Position numbers and translations under genes: made by a program. Shown piece after piece: positions 9,963 through 21,753 of a stretch of DNA of 64,000 bases; the first letter of the stretch is position 1; every line of letters begins with the position of its first letter. Below the pieces are notes generated by a model. The model saw only the letters and a program-made list of their open reading frames with translations. It was not told the DNA's origin and made no database searches. The stretch is from Tetmemena sp. SeJ-2015 (taxonomy: Eukaryota > Ciliophora > Spirotrichea > Sporadotrichida > Oxytrichidae): the NCBI GenBank assembly GCA_027382625.1, contig JAJKFJ010023691.1:27504-91503 (forward strand). The letters run 5' to 3'.

Positions 9963-11361
9963 TCAATATTAAATATATGATATGGAACTTGAGAAATTAA
10001 AGCTGAGCTTATATTCATTCATCTTTTGAGCTTGCAAATCAAGGGTTGTGGACAGACCATCAACTTTTTGCATAATCTGCAATTTCCTCTTAGCTTCAAT
10101 TCTAAACAAGTCTTCCCTGGTCTAATGACTTTTCAACTCCATACTCTAATCTTGATCCTGCTCCGTCTTAATACTTTTCACGAAAGACGAGAAATCTCGA
10201 AAACTTGAAAGGTTGATTATTATTAACTTTAATAATAAATGTTTTAATGATTTTGTCTTCAGCCTGTATAATGGAGATGTTGGTATTATCAGTGGGCATT
10301 TAATCCTCCTCCTCTGCTATACCGCCTTCAATTTGAGTGTATCTAAGCTTGATACCTTCAAATTTCCTATTCTCGCCTAGTGATTGCTTCTTGTCTTCTT
10401 GAGCCTACGTTGACGTATCATCCTCATCATTCTAGATTTCTATAAAAGCCTTGCTCTTGTAAATATGCTTGCCAGGTCTAATTTATTTTACTTAAGATCT
10501 ATTCTAAATAAAGAAAGTGTTCAAAATTTCTCTATTTGAAATTCTTATCATTCGCTGTCCACACTATCTACTTGAGGGTACGAAACTAATTTCAGGATCA
10601 TTTATTTCTATGACCTCTGGATCGCCACCGTCTGTGGGTCTTCTGAAAAATACCATGTGAGCCTATCTCTGCTAAGTAGGCTTTTTAGCAGGCACTAAGT
10701 CAGCAGGGTGGATATACTCTGGCTCCGCCTCCTTAGAGGGGCCAAAGAACTCATCTCTGGCGATGCATCTATTCATGTACAGTTTTTACTTAGGACCAAA
10801 TAATTGCATGCATGAATAAATCCTATTTTTAGACCTCCGTTGCTTTGCTGTCTCTTAGCTACAACGTTCTAGCACATGGTTTTAATTTTATTCTCCATAT
10901 GATTTGAAAAGGTCTCCTGCTCCTCATTATAGCGCTATATGAGTTTTATATTCTCCTTTCTCTGCACTTTAATCTACTCCCTTACATCCTCGCACTTGTT
11001 TATCTACTCAATATTATTTAATTAAGATGAAATAAAATAACTTTAATCTATATAATATGAGAAAACTCAGAGAGATACTAGTCAATTTTATCACCCTCGT
11101 CAAATAAGTAGTTCCTGTAGATCAGTTTCTCTTGGTCAGACATTTTCGAAGGGGATTTCTTCTTGAGTCGCTCAAGACAGCGCCTCCACTCTTCCTCGGG
11201 GTCGACTCTCTAGCCATTTTCAGATTGGTGAGCTCGTCCATCTTAGTAATGGTTTTGCGAAGAGCTGCTAGTTGAGGCTGTCATGAAACTCTGAGTACCG
11301 TAGTTGGTCTGAGCCCAAAATAAATAAAAGGTGTAAGAAGAAGCATTAATTTATTAGCCAT
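9963..11361 (-). CDS. Hypothetical charged protein
   Basis: ATG at 11359-11361. After removing an IES with pointer GGCT (11312-11359) the protein begins MAQTNYGTQSFMTAS. It continues with EEEWRRCLERLKKK, a helical region after a TGAGT-bounded IES (11006-11069), CSQETAKQRRSKNR (after a CAT-bounded IES near 10880), FRRPTDGGDPEVIEIND and a terminal LFRIEAKRKLQIMQK helix, ending TGA at 9963-9965. An AATCA-bounded IES lies near 10205-10250. It is strongly charged with coiled-coil potential. I do not recognise the family. Confidence 0.65.
11006..11069 (-). other. IES (59 nt) with pointer TGAGT
   Basis: Plus-strand ACTCA at 11006-11010 and 11065-11069; excision joins DQYLSE to QINKCEDV in frame. 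Confidence 0.7.
11312..11359 (-). other. IES (44 nt) two codons after the start, pointer GGCT
   Basis: Plus-strand AGCC at 11312-11315 and 11356-11359. It separates ATG-GC from the rest of the second codon; removal gives MAQTNYG. Confidence 0.7.
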
Positions 11362-11929
11362 ATTCTTATAGAGATGGAGTTTTTTGAATTTCTTAGGAGG
11401 TAATTATTCACTCGAAGATTATAAAAACATAATGAGAATTGAAATAGTCTATCTAAGATTAAGCTATGAAAGATTGAGATTTGGATGGTGAGTGATTCAA
11501 ATTTTTATATAATTTCAAATCATAAGAAGAAGATAAAATATCTGATTGGCATTAGTCTTTGTAGGAGAGTTGTTTTAATTTGATTCATTATGCATTTTTT
11601 GCGAAACATCTTCAACTAATTATTCATCTAGAGAAGTCTCTATCTTAATCTTACTCGGTGATGAAAAAAATCTTTATAAATTTTAATTTGGTGAGGAGTT
11701 TGATCTTTTTAGCTTAGTGGGAGATGACTTTTGTTCCATATAATGATTCTTTTAAAATAGTAGTAGTATAGCTTATTGCACTTATGTTGTAATAAGAAAG
11801 AACAAGATCAACCTTTTTTAAATTTTATATTTTATTTCATTTAACTGAACCAATCAAAGTGAAAACGATCATGAGGGAAATCATCAAATAAAAAACAGCA
11901 AAATTAAATAATTATCATTCTTATTCGAT
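11362..11929. other. Intergenic, AT-rich
   Basis: No supported gene. It may hold the 3' end of the minus-strand gene that I close at about 11930, since no TGA is met in its last frame. Confidence 0.4.
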
Positions 11930-14900
11930 TAAATTAATCTCCTTTTGAATAGTTTCTATCAGTACTATGTGTGATTCTTAACAACTTAAGGAATTTGAAA
12001 ATCTTTTTATTATAGCTCATTCTTAATTTAAAAAGAAAAGAATTACAATTTAATTTATAATTACTAGGTCCTTGATCATCTTAGCTTGAGCTATCTTCTT
12101 CTTATAATATCTCGTCCATTAGTTTGTTGAGTTCTTACTCTTTTTATTAAATTTCTTTGCTGGCCTCGCTCGCGTTTTGAGCACCTTCTCTGTTATCGAA
12201 GGAGCCTTAGAAAGTTAAAACCTAGCTCTCTATAGCCTAATTCAATAAATAAGTACATCAACTTAAAATTCAAGTAATTAGGAGGTGAGCTGCTTGGGAT
12301 AATCTGAATAGGGATCTTTGTTCTATTAGAAAGTCTAAGGGTTTCAGGAGCAAGAGATTTCTTTTGTTTTTCTGTTTAATCCAATAAAATACAATTTGAA
12401 CTTCACAATTGATTAGAAATCATTTCGATATGGATGAGCGATTCAAGATTTATGAAAATTTAATCATGAAGATTGCTATCTATGATGTGAAGCTTGTCTA
12501 GTTCATCTATATTTAGAGAACAATAAATAGTTTGTCTTCATTTCAATTTTAAATCTTCAAGCACCGAAGTTTATAACTTATCACTCTCCTTCCAATTTTC
12601 CTTCATCATCCTTTCACTTCCACTGCTGTGGTTACTTTCATCTCCTTATATTCTCAATATGGGAGGTGTGGTCTGAGCTGTAGTCTATTTGATATAGTCA
12701 TTTGATATCTTAGACATCTGACGCTTAGTTTGAGGAAGCTAGCTGATTAAATTATCCAAAGTATTGTATTCAGCGTTTAAGGTTGTAGCTGCTCCCTATC
12801 TCATAGGAATACTCTTTGCGCCAGGTCGCTTATCAAACTTACTATTTATCTGGCCTCTTTTCAGATTAGGCATCAAATAGCCACGATCTGTCTATTGACG
12901 TGAGGGTGCATCTTAACTGTTATTCATGAAGGAGTCATTGTCCTCTTCAAAATCCTTGAATCCCATTTGCTGCAATTCCAAGTCAAGCGTGTCTTTCTTT
13001 CTCAAGTCGAGAGAGGATTCTTGGTCGAACCTAGGCCTTTGAGTATTCATCGAAAAGAGGTGAGCAAGATTTTTAAATCCATTGGTTTTGAATTTAGTTG
13101 TCACCTTTTAAACTTTCTAAAGCTTTTCTACATTCTTGGTAAAGAGAGTTTTGGGCCTGCGAATGGGTGACTTCTCAGTATCGTCTGGGTCTGAGAATTC
13201 AGTCCTTGGAGAGGTATCGAATATCTTGTAACCTCTCTCTTCCTCAAGCTTTTTCTTCTCTGCATCTACCTTCATCAAGATGTATTGCTTTGAAAGAAAG
13301 AATGAATGAAATAGCAATTAAGTAAGTTTTTTATGCTTGATGATATTGATAATTCTATCTTTGTTCCATTCTACATCGACCTTAACTCTTTCATTTAGTC
13401 CTCTAAGTAATTTCTAGTCTATGTCATTCAAGTCCTTAGCCTCATAGCTCTACAGAGTATTTTTCAGGCGTTAGAGGAAAAGCTATCTCACTCTTGGATT
13501 TTTATGCCTCAACATTTTAAACTCATCCTAGTCTTCCTTATCTAAACGATATAAATGTATCTAAGATTATTAAAAGAGTATGATCTGAATCGGATGATGA
13601 GGTTGAGGTATCCGAGTCGAGTACGTTTTTCCTTTGAAACTTGAGCAAAAGTTTTTACTTCTTAGTGAGCAAGATGTATGTGAGGAGCTTCGTCTGTCTT
13701 ATCATCTTTATCATATTCACACAATCTAGCTGATAATATAACGTAAATAGGATAAAGTTTAAGTGCTCATGTGCGACCTTGTTCTATCCCTTCTTATACA
13801 AAAAGTGCTTCTTATGTAGAGGAATCTCCTTGTAGTGTTTCTTCTTCCTAAAGCAAATGCAGTAAAAGATGTAGGAGAGGATATCTAAGGCTCGATAGGT
13901 AAACATCTTCCTAGTGGTGAGGATTTTAAACATCTGCCTGGAGATTTAGTTCGTGATATAGTTGTTGTTAGTGATGAATGATGCGAAGAGCATTAGTTTC
14001 TCCTAAGGTCTAGTAGATTGATTGGTTATCTACTTCTTAAGATGAAGAAAATTGGCAAAAATTAAAATGGATAATCTTTATCAGGGTTTTCAGTCTTTCA
14101 GTGAAGGTAAGTTGTCTTTGTGGAACTTCCTTAGGATCCTGCTGCTGCAAGGTATTGAGGCTACTTCTAATAGTATCCTATTTGAGAGGTCCAACTTATA
14201 TAGTCAAGCTCTTCGCATTGAGATTCCTGGCATTCCCCTCCTCTTCCTTATTTTCCTCTCCCTTATGATGGCTCTCTGCTTACTTGTTTATCTTTTGCTC
14301 CAGTTCTTGCTTTCTTTCATGAATCTAAGATCTAAGAAGAAATTAAAGAGAAGAAGAAGTTTAAGAGTTAAGTTTTGAGATCTATCGAGTTGATAGATTC
14401 GCTTGATAAGACTTGCATAGAAAAGTCGCTCTTAGAAAATGGCCACGATCAACGCCCCTATGAAAAACAGAGAAGACTGAAAACCTCCCACATCGCCAAA
14501 AAAGTCTGTAACTCCTAATTATAAAGAGTGAATAGCAATTTGGAGTGAAATATAACTCCATAGATTGTCCTCTGATTGTTATCATACTGCTTATCATATC
14601 TGAAATAGACTTGAGTGAGCTCATATGTAGAGCTTTAAGTTTCTAGGGTTTCTCTAAAGTTCCTGACATTCCAAAACTCAAGGTCTGAATCAGTTAACAA
14701 GCCAGAGACATAGTTATCTGAAAGCTGCGCTATGTCCTTCTTGAAATAGATATTTGTCTTCTTAAAATAAAAGCACAATCAAAGCTATAATAATCATTAC
14801 CACTTGTTGTAGCCAGGCAGGAATGACCAGAAGAAAGTGTCATCCAAGTAGCTCTTGATGGGTTGGTCAAAGCTAGTTGAGTCGAAATAGTTGTTCACAA

Positions 14901-16489
14901 AGATGAAAGACATCTGAATCTATTTGTCCAAGATGAAGGCATTTATCTCTTCGTGAGACTTGCACTTGTTATTGAAGGTCGCGTTATTGCAATGGGAGAC
15001 TTGGATGCGCACGTATCTGAATTTATCAGAGTAGTATTCCCCGTATACTGAGTAATTTTTCATTCCCACACAGTAGTAATTATAGATGCCAATCATAAAA
15101 TGCGATAAGAATGAAGCATTTTATAATGAATAAGGACTTTATAATGTATTGCACCGATTCTTGATCTTTTGTGTCAAGTCCATAGTTCCCACATTTCTCA
15201 AATGGTATAACTATAGTGCCGTCATTAGTGTTGTATCTCCCACTTCCTGTTGTGCTATCCATCCATTTTCTACTCACTTGCCTGATGTCTACTTGGAAGT
15301 AGGAGGGATCATAGACGTTATTGAAAGCCCAGTCATTTATCAAGAATGCAAAATCAAATCCTCTAAAAATAATTCCATATTAAGAACTGCCAAATTAATT
15401 TGCATTTTTGGGAAACGTAAAACTACTTACTCTAAAACCTTGACTTCAGAATCGTGATGGATATTCTGGATGAAAGTCTACTTTCGCACATCTGAAGATG
15501 ATTTTTCTACATAAAACATTTTTAATAATCTATATCCCAGTATGGTTTTTTACATAAAGGCCCATTTTTAGCTACTACGATTTTTAATTTATAATTTGTT
15601 CCTGCTTCTTATTAAGGAATTATTAATATCTTGAGCGTTTTAACTTACAAATGAGGACGATACCCTTGTAAATGGCGTAAGCTATCAAGCTGGTCAAAAG
15701 GAAAAAGGATATAGTGGCCCCTATTCTTGTCTTAAATTAGCTATTTAATTGTTAAGACTCCCATAATAAAATCTTTTGAAGATTAAGCTTTTCAAAAGAA
15801 TGAGGTAAAGAAGTATTTGCTAAATACTTTGCTTACTCATCTCCTTAATAGGTAAGGGTGACTTGCTTGCCATAGAGGTCGATGGCTTTAAAAGAACTGC
15901 AGAAACCTCTGCTCTTTTTCTTATGCTCCACATAGTTTTTAACTAAAATAGAGATTAAATTAAAACCTGATTTTGTAAAGAGCTTAGAGTTTTCCATTTA
16001 TACACAATGAATTTAAATCGAAGAGGGACAGCAATGAAATTACTTTTTAATTTAAAATTATTTAAACTTAAAAAATAATTGGAAGTATAAAATAATTGAT
16101 TTAATAAGTTATCTTTAATTAACTGAATTTTTTTTTCATTAAATTATTTTCTAATGAAAGAAGGATGGGCGATAATGAGTGAAAATAATAGAATTTATAT
16201 TTTTAAGGATTTCTATTTGAGGAAAAAAATTTGTTCTCTTCTTTATTAAGTTTTTTAGTTCGTCCATCTTTTTTGAACAGCATTAAAACTTAACGCCATC
16301 CCACATCGCATAGGTTTTTAAATTATTAAAACTAGGAAATGATTTGCCACTCCACTTACTCTCGTACTTAAGAGGGTCAATCTACTTAGCTGCGAGAAAT
16401 GACGTTCCCGGGCCATAGCCCGTAGTTGCTCCCCCACTGGCTTAGGAAAGCGCTCCTCTGCGCTGCATGGAAAGTTAACTTTGAGGCAT
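11930..16489 (-). CDS. Two-pass membrane protein, tandem paralog B
   Basis: ATG 16487-16489 opens MPQSQLSMQRRGALSQ. Four GT...AG introns are shared with the paralog at 17022-21164. Order: basic N-terminus; LDLYGKQVTL-like strand (IDLYGKQVTLTYQG); first membrane helix (IGATISFFLLTSLIAYAIYKG); about 300-residue extracytoplasmic domain (DWAFNNVYDPSYFQVDI; KCGNYG; YYCVG); second helix (GGFQSSLFFIGALIVAIFQERLFY); then a long cytoplasmic tail with LTYILLTKKQKLLLKFQRK, an Asp/Ser patch and Gln-rich end. This N-helix, ectodomain, C-helix plan recurs in ciliate-specific membrane protein families of unknown function. At least nine IESs interrupt it. The C-terminus (LMDEILQEED) matches the paralog; the stop is not located, so 11930 is approximate. 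Confidence 0.75.
12239..12273 (-). other. IES (28 nt) with 7-bp pointer TTGAATT
   Basis: Plus-strand AATTCAA at 12239-12245 and 12267-12273. Excision joins PPNYLN to QAIESQVLTF and onward to the conserved tail. Confidence 0.75.
12535..12559 (-). other. Mini-IES (19 nt) with pointer TGAAGA
   Basis: Plus-strand TCTTCA at 12535-12540 and 12554-12559; removal skips an in-frame TGA (SVLED to KLFIVLQ). Confidence 0.6.
13286..13338 (-). other. IES shared with paralog, pointer AAGCA
   Basis: Plus-strand TGCTT at 13286-13290 and 13334-13338. Excision gives IIKQYILMKVDAEKKK; paralog A has an IES at the same codon with pointer AAGTAT. Confidence 0.85.
13540..13585 (-). other. IES private to paralog B, pointer GAT
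   Basis: Plus-strand ATC at 13540-13542 and 13583-13585. Excision gives SDSDKEDQDEF. Paralog A reads SDSDKEDGDAF continuously here with no insert. Confidence 0.75.
14328..14383 (-). other. IES shared with paralog, pointer AGATCT
   Basis: AGATCT (palindromic) at 14328-14333 and 14378-14383. Excision gives YQLDRSQIHERK; paralog A has an ATCTT-bounded IES at the same position. Confidence 0.85.
14509..14559 (-). other. IES shared with paralog, pointer GGAGTTA
   Basis: Plus-strand TAACTCC at 14509-14515 and 14553-14559. Excision gives IYGVTDFFGD. Splicing by GT...AG would give the wrong frame. Confidence 0.85.
14761..14805 (-). other. IES shared with paralog, pointer AAG
   Basis: Plus-strand CTT near 14761 and 14803-14805. 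Excision joins PGYNK to TNIYFKKD, as in paralog A. With a 3-bp pointer the exact edge is ambiguous. Confidence 0.65.
15091..15145 (-). other. IES shared with paralog, pointer ATT
   Basis: Plus-strand AAT at 15091-15093 and 15143-15145. Excision gives VQYIGIYNYYCVG, matching paralog A, whose IES has the same pointer. Confidence 0.75.
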
Positions 16490-17021
16490 TCCTAATAATG
16501 ATTCAAGAATTTAATAATTATTATAGCTAATTAAACACAGCCTTGCTAACCAGGCTATAATTTATTGTTAAGAAAGAGCCCGAACCTAAATTAAGAAGTT
16601 TCTGGTTAGCCTTATTAAAAATTAGGTTATTTTATACCTCCTTTCCTTATTTTACTACTAATGTCAACCTAATAGTACTTGTTCCAATCTCTTTAAAGGA
16701 CAAGATTATTTATTTGACCAGATTATTTGTTTCCTTAGTTTACATGAGACAAAGTCTTAGGATTTAATTTCAATATTGCGAGTTTTATTATTGTTTAACG
16801 TAAAATAAAATATAGACCGAGATGTTTTTATTTAATTTTGATCAAGAACAAAAGTTAATTTAAAGCATAAATTAGAGAAATATAGAAATACTTGAGATTT
16901 AAAATATATTTATCATAACACTATCAATCTTAATCCTATTAGCAGTCATCATCTATTTGTACTAAAGGTCCTCAGCTTTATCTTTTAAGGATTTGAGTCA
17001 TTTATATTCAAATCAAATAAG
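16490..17021. other. Intergenic between tandem paralogs
   Basis: AT-rich, with no supported coding frame. It should contain the paralog B promoter. Confidence 0.5.
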
Positions 17022-20000
17022 TCAAATTAAACTGTTTATATTGCTGTCCAATTGCAGTCCTTAACCCTTCTCTTCATCCCTAACTATTTCATCCATCAGT
17101 TGTTTAAAATCTTCATCTTTATTGTCTGTCTGATTGCTCACATATGGAATTGACTATAGAGTATTGACTTCCCTTGTTTGAGCTGAACTTTGATTTTTCT
17201 ATTTCTTACTGGATGTTTGCTTCTCTAGTTTGAGCTATTTAAATAGAGTAATCAAAAAGGAATCACCAAAATATTATTGAGTGGCTGCTCATTATCAAGT
17301 AAATTAGTACTACTTTCGTAGGTTTAGTTGGGAACAGGCAGATTTGTCGGATTTAAATTATAAACTAAAAGATATAAAAGTCACTCCGACGTACGTGTAG
17401 CGTGGCTTTTGCTAATTCAAGCCTTCTCCCTTCGCAAAAGCCTAGCTTTGGTCTAATGACTTATTGAACGACCAACTGTCGTTCATGCAAGATGGATTAT
17501 TCAAATGTAACTCAAAGAAGAATGAAAGCTAAACATTATCATCACCATCATTCTGAACTTTTATGTCCATCGTTGTGTTATGATCATTCACTCTATTGTA
17601 TCTGGCATCTTCAGCAAGCATTAATTTAAATATATCAAAAATTTAGACTTCATCATTCTCATTCATGGAAGTTTAAGCGTTTTCGCTATCTCTCCAGTTA
17701 CTTCTGAAAAGAGTCTAGCTAGCCATAGCCTACAGTCTCTCTCTATCATGGTTAGCAGAATTTTCTTCCTCTTTTAAAGCTGTATGGGGAGTGGTCAATG
17801 CAGTTGCTTGCCTGGTCATGAAATTACGCATCGTAGTCTGTTGAGAGATGGCCTAAGGCGTGGTACCAAGTATGTTATCAAGTATTGAGGTTTTCTTTTT
17901 TAGGACTCCCTGAAGAGGTGGCCTCTTATCATTAGGCCTTATATCAACTTTAGATTGCTATCTTGCTGGCTTAAGTAATCCTCTAGTCGTCTGTAGCTTT
18001 AAGTCCTCTTTCTAGAAGTCAATTTATTCGTGCTCTGCCTCATCAAAGAAACCCATGTCCTAGAGTTCAATGTCCAGACTATCTTGTTTCCTTAAATTGA
18101 GAGAAGATATTTGCTGCCTTCTCTTACTTGAAGGAGAGATAAATTCGCTGAAGCCTTGTCTCTAAATACCTTCAGTGTTCAAGGCTGAAGACTATGGTCT
18201 GCCATAAGATAGCTTTGAGGTTATTTTCTACATTAAGGTTTTAGGTCTTCTGATTGGCTATTGTTCTTCATCATTTATGGAGTCTGATATCTCAGTCCTT
18301 GGCGAGTCATCAAATATCTTATACCCCCTCTCATCTTCCATTTCCCGTTTCGCTTCATCAATCTTCTTCAGGATATACTTAAACATAATTTATAAATGCT
18401 ATTCGCTTTAGTATTTCAATACTTCTTGATGACGCCTATAATTCTATCCTTATTTTGTTCCACATCAACCTTGATTCTCTCATTGAGGCCTCTTAGAAGT
18501 TTCTAGTCTATGTCGTTTAAGTCCTTGGCCTCATAGCTCTGTAGTGTTTACTTGAGTTTCTAAGTGAATAAACTCCTTATCTTAGGGTTCTTGTGTCTCA
18601 GCATTTTGAAAGCGTCGCCATCTTCTTTATCAGAGTCTGAGGAGGATGAGGTATCAGAGTCAAGCACATTTTTCCTCTAGAACTTCAGTAGCAGTTTCTA
18701 CTTCTTAGAGAGCAAGATGTAAGTGAGGAGCTTCGTCTGCCTTATCATCTTTATCATGTTCACGCAATCTAACTCTCAAAAAATGTCACATATAGAAATT
18801 AAGCTACCACTCTCCGGCTACCTTCCCCTGCCCTTTCTCATAGAGGAAATGTTTTCTGTGCTTCTTCATGTTTTTGAAATTTTTTTACTTCCTCAAGCAC
18901 AAGCAATAGAAAAGGTAGGAGAAGATATCCATGGCGCGATACTTGAACATCTTCCTTGTGGTGAGTATCTTATGCATCTACCTTGAAATCTAATTCGTGA
19001 TATAGTTGTTTTGTGTGATGAAGGAAGCAAACAACATTAACTTATCTTAAGGTTTCTCCGAAGTTTTTGTAAGTTACTTCTTTATCTCTAAAGTTTTTTT
19101 ATTAAGATGAAAGAGAAATATTTATGAGAGATTGAAACCGATCTGTGAGGGTGAGTTTCTTTTCCAAGTTTTCAGGATTGGTCGGCTGCTCTTCAATTGA
19201 CTGGCTGAATGATTGCTAGCTGAAGGGCCCTATCCTGATAGTAACGCTTTTGTTTGCCAAACTCCTGCTAGTTAAATCGCTCTTCAAAGCTTACTCCTGA
19301 CTAACTTCATTCTGTTGTTATTGTTGAAGTCTCTTTTGCTCGTGTATCTAAGATAATAAGTCTAAAGTTTTTTAATGATTTGTACATGAAAGATTTGTCA
19401 AGTTAGTAAATTCTCTGGATCAGACTTGCATAGAACAGCCTCTCTTAGAAAATGGCTACAAGTAAGGCCCCAAGGAAAAACAAGGAAGACTGAAAGCCTC
19501 CCACATCTCCAAAGAAGTCAGTTACTCCTTTATAATAAGAGTTTATAATGAAGATATCAATATTTAATCTTATAATTTACTCCATAGATGGACCTCTGAT
19601 TATTATCATACTCCTTGTCATATCTGAAGTAAACTTAAGCCAGCTCAAATGTGCTGCTCTATTACTCAAGCGTTTCCCTGTAATTTTGAACATGCCAGAA
19701 GTTCAAGTCATCTTCATTCAGCAAGCCAGAGAGGTAGGTGTCAGAAAGTTAGGCAACGTCTCTCTTGAAATAGATATTTGTCTTCTTTAAAAGGAAGAAA
19801 AATTAAAGAAGGAATGCATTTCAAAATTCTTATTGTAACCTGGAAGGAACGACCAGTAGAAAGTATCATCAAGGTAGCTCTTAATCGGCTCATCATAACT
19901 TGTTGAGTCAAAATAATTGTTAACAAAGATGAAAGATAACTATGCCATAGAAGTTTTAATAAACTGCTCTATCTCTTCGTGAGACTTTAATTAAAATTTA

Positions 20001-21164
20001 TATAATATACCATCAATATTGCTCTTTATGTAACTTGCACTAATTGAAGGTGGTAGTATTTTAACAGTGGGAGATTTAGATGCGGACATAGCGAAACTTA
20101 TCTGAGTAGTATTCTCCATAAACAGAGTAGTTTTTCACTCCTACACAGTAGTAGTTGTAAATTCCAATCCCTTAATAAAAAATGCCATAAATGAAAAGCG
20201 AGGATAATAAGTCAATTTATTTTGCTGAATGTACTACACTGACTCTTGATCTTCGGTGTTGAGGCCATAGTTTCCACATTTAGTAAAAGGGATTGAAATC
20301 GTGCCATCTTTGATATTCGCTCTGCCTGTGGTACTATTATTCTCCACCCATTTCCTACTCACTTGTTGGATGCTGACTTGGAAATAGGTTGGGTCATAAA
20401 TGTCATTGAAAGCGTAGTCATTTATTAGAAACGCAAAATCGAAACCCCTAAAGTAAGAACATTGTTGTTACCATAATATTTAGGCAATAAGAAGAAGAAT
20501 TGAAATTTGAAATGATAGCAACTCGAAAAAGATATTTTAGATAAATCTATCTCAAATATTTTATGCTTACTCTAGCACTTTGACTTCATAGTCGTGATTT
20601 ATATTTTGCACAAAGGTTTGCTTTCGCACATCTGATTCTTGCTTTTCTAAATTAGGAAATAAAATATTTCAATCCTCTAATAGCTTAATAAAAATGGAGT
20701 TCACACTTGATATGAACACTCTTGAAATGTAAACTATCTATTACTAACTCAAAATAGTGAGAACTTACGAATTAAAATGACTCCTTTATAAATCGCATAC
20801 GCTATCAAGCTTGTCAGAAGTATGAAAGAAATAGTAGCTCCAATCCTTGTTTTGAATTAACTAGATTAAATATATGATTCGGTGTAACAATTTACTCATC
20901 TCCTTTGAATGTAAGAGTGACCTATTTCCCATAGAGATCCAATTGCTTGAAAAAGTTGCAGAACTTTCTATGCTTCTTTCTCCTCTCAATGTGGCTTTTT
21001 ACTATAAATTCGATAATAAACTCTAAGTTTTACTTACTTTCATATTTAAGAGGGTCAATTTGTGTTGCTGAGTAGAGTGCGTTACCACCTACTCCGACTC
21101 CCTACCCGCTCAGAGATTGAGAAAGGCCGCCCCTTCGTTTTTGAGAGATTTGCTAGCGTAGCAT
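17022..21164 (-). CDS. Two-pass membrane protein, tandem paralog A
   Basis: ATG 21162-21164 (MLRQQISQKRRGGLSQ), TGA 17022-17024. Same architecture as paralog B: LDLYGKQVTLTFKG, first helix (IGATISFILLTSLIAYAIYKG), ectodomain (DYAFNDIYDPTYFQVSI; KCGNYG), second helix (GGFQSSLFFLGALLVAIFQ), then a long charged, Gln-rich cytoplasmic tail ending DEDFKQLMDEIVRDEEK. Four GT...AG introns occupy the same codon phases as in B. IESs at five homologous positions are shared, with similar but not identical pointers. One IES (19984-20036) is unique to this copy and a long one (17234-17414) lies in the tail. Around 18755-18800 the copy has a TGA and a 1-nt length difference from B, explained either by a GAG-bounded IES or by damage. 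Confidence 0.75.
17234..17414 (-). other. Long IES (~177 nt) with pointer TAGC
   Basis: Plus-strand GCTA at 17234-17237 and 17411-17414, in matching codon phase; excision joins KGEGLNQ to LKLEKQTSSKK. The insert is less AT-rich than the others. Confidence 0.55.
18375..18424 (-). other. IES shared with paralog, pointer AAGTAT
   Basis: Plus-strand ATACTT at 18375-18380 and 18419-18424. Excision gives IKKYILKKIDEAKRE, the same junction as the AAGCA IES of paralog B. Confidence 0.85.
19350..19394 (-). other. IES shared with paralog, pointer ATCTT
   Basis: Plus-strand AAGAT at 19350-19354 and 19390-19394; excision gives YQLDKSQIHEQK. Confidence 0.8.
19522..19583 (-). other. IES shared with paralog, pointer GGAGTAA
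   Basis: Plus-strand TTACTCC at 19522-19528 and 19577-19583; excision gives IYGVTDFFGD. The pointer differs from paralog B by one base. Confidence 0.85.
19784..19832 (-). other. IES shared with paralog, pointer AAG
   Basis: Between PGYNK and TNIYFKRD, at the same codon as in paralog B. The 3-bp pointer leaves the edges uncertain by a few bases. Confidence 0.6.
19984..20036 (-). other. IES private to paralog A, pointer AAGT
   Basis: Plus-strand ACTT at 19984-19987 and 20033-20036. Excision gives CKSHEEIEQF. Paralog B reads CKSHEEINAF continuously with no insert. Confidence 0.8.
20166..20230 (-). other. IES shared with paralog, pointer ATT
   Basis: Plus-strand AAT at 20166-20168 and 20228-20230; excision gives VQYIGIYNYYCVG. 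Confidence 0.75.
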
Positions 21165-21753
21165 TAACTGCTTTTATACTATTGGTTTTATAGTGTAATT
21201 CAATTTACAAAAGGTGGCTTAATATAATTATAAAGCAAGCAGAGTCAGAGTGATAAATTACACTAAGAGCTTGATCTCTTAAATCTCTTGATGTTTATAT
21301 GTAATTAATTAGGAGTAGGATTTTATTCATTATACAAAGAGTTGAAATTGAATTTCCACAATTTATAAATTATATGTCATAGTTTAAATTCTAATCTGAT
21401 TAATATTTTTTTCACATATTTTTTTAATTTACAGGTACGTATGAATTAATAAAATTTTTATTATCCTAAAATAAGTTTACTAATTTAAGTTAAATTCTAC
21501 TTATAGTCCTTGCTAAAAACTGAATCTCTTAGTATTTATTGCATTTTGCCATCAGTCTGATATTTTCCACAACTACAATATATTTAAATATGAAAGACAG
21601 AGTAGGAATAATTTAGGAGTATAAAATCTGAATTAGCTACTATAGATTTGCTTCAGACTGAATTGAGTGGTGATAAATCTTACTAAATCATTTCTATGTC
21701 TATTTTTGAATCACATTTATTATTAAAGTAATAAAATATATATACAAATTATC
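21165..21753. other. Intergenic, AT-rich, divergent promoters
   Basis: Separates the minus-strand paralog A from the plus-strand trehalose gene. No coding frame supported. Confidence 0.5.
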
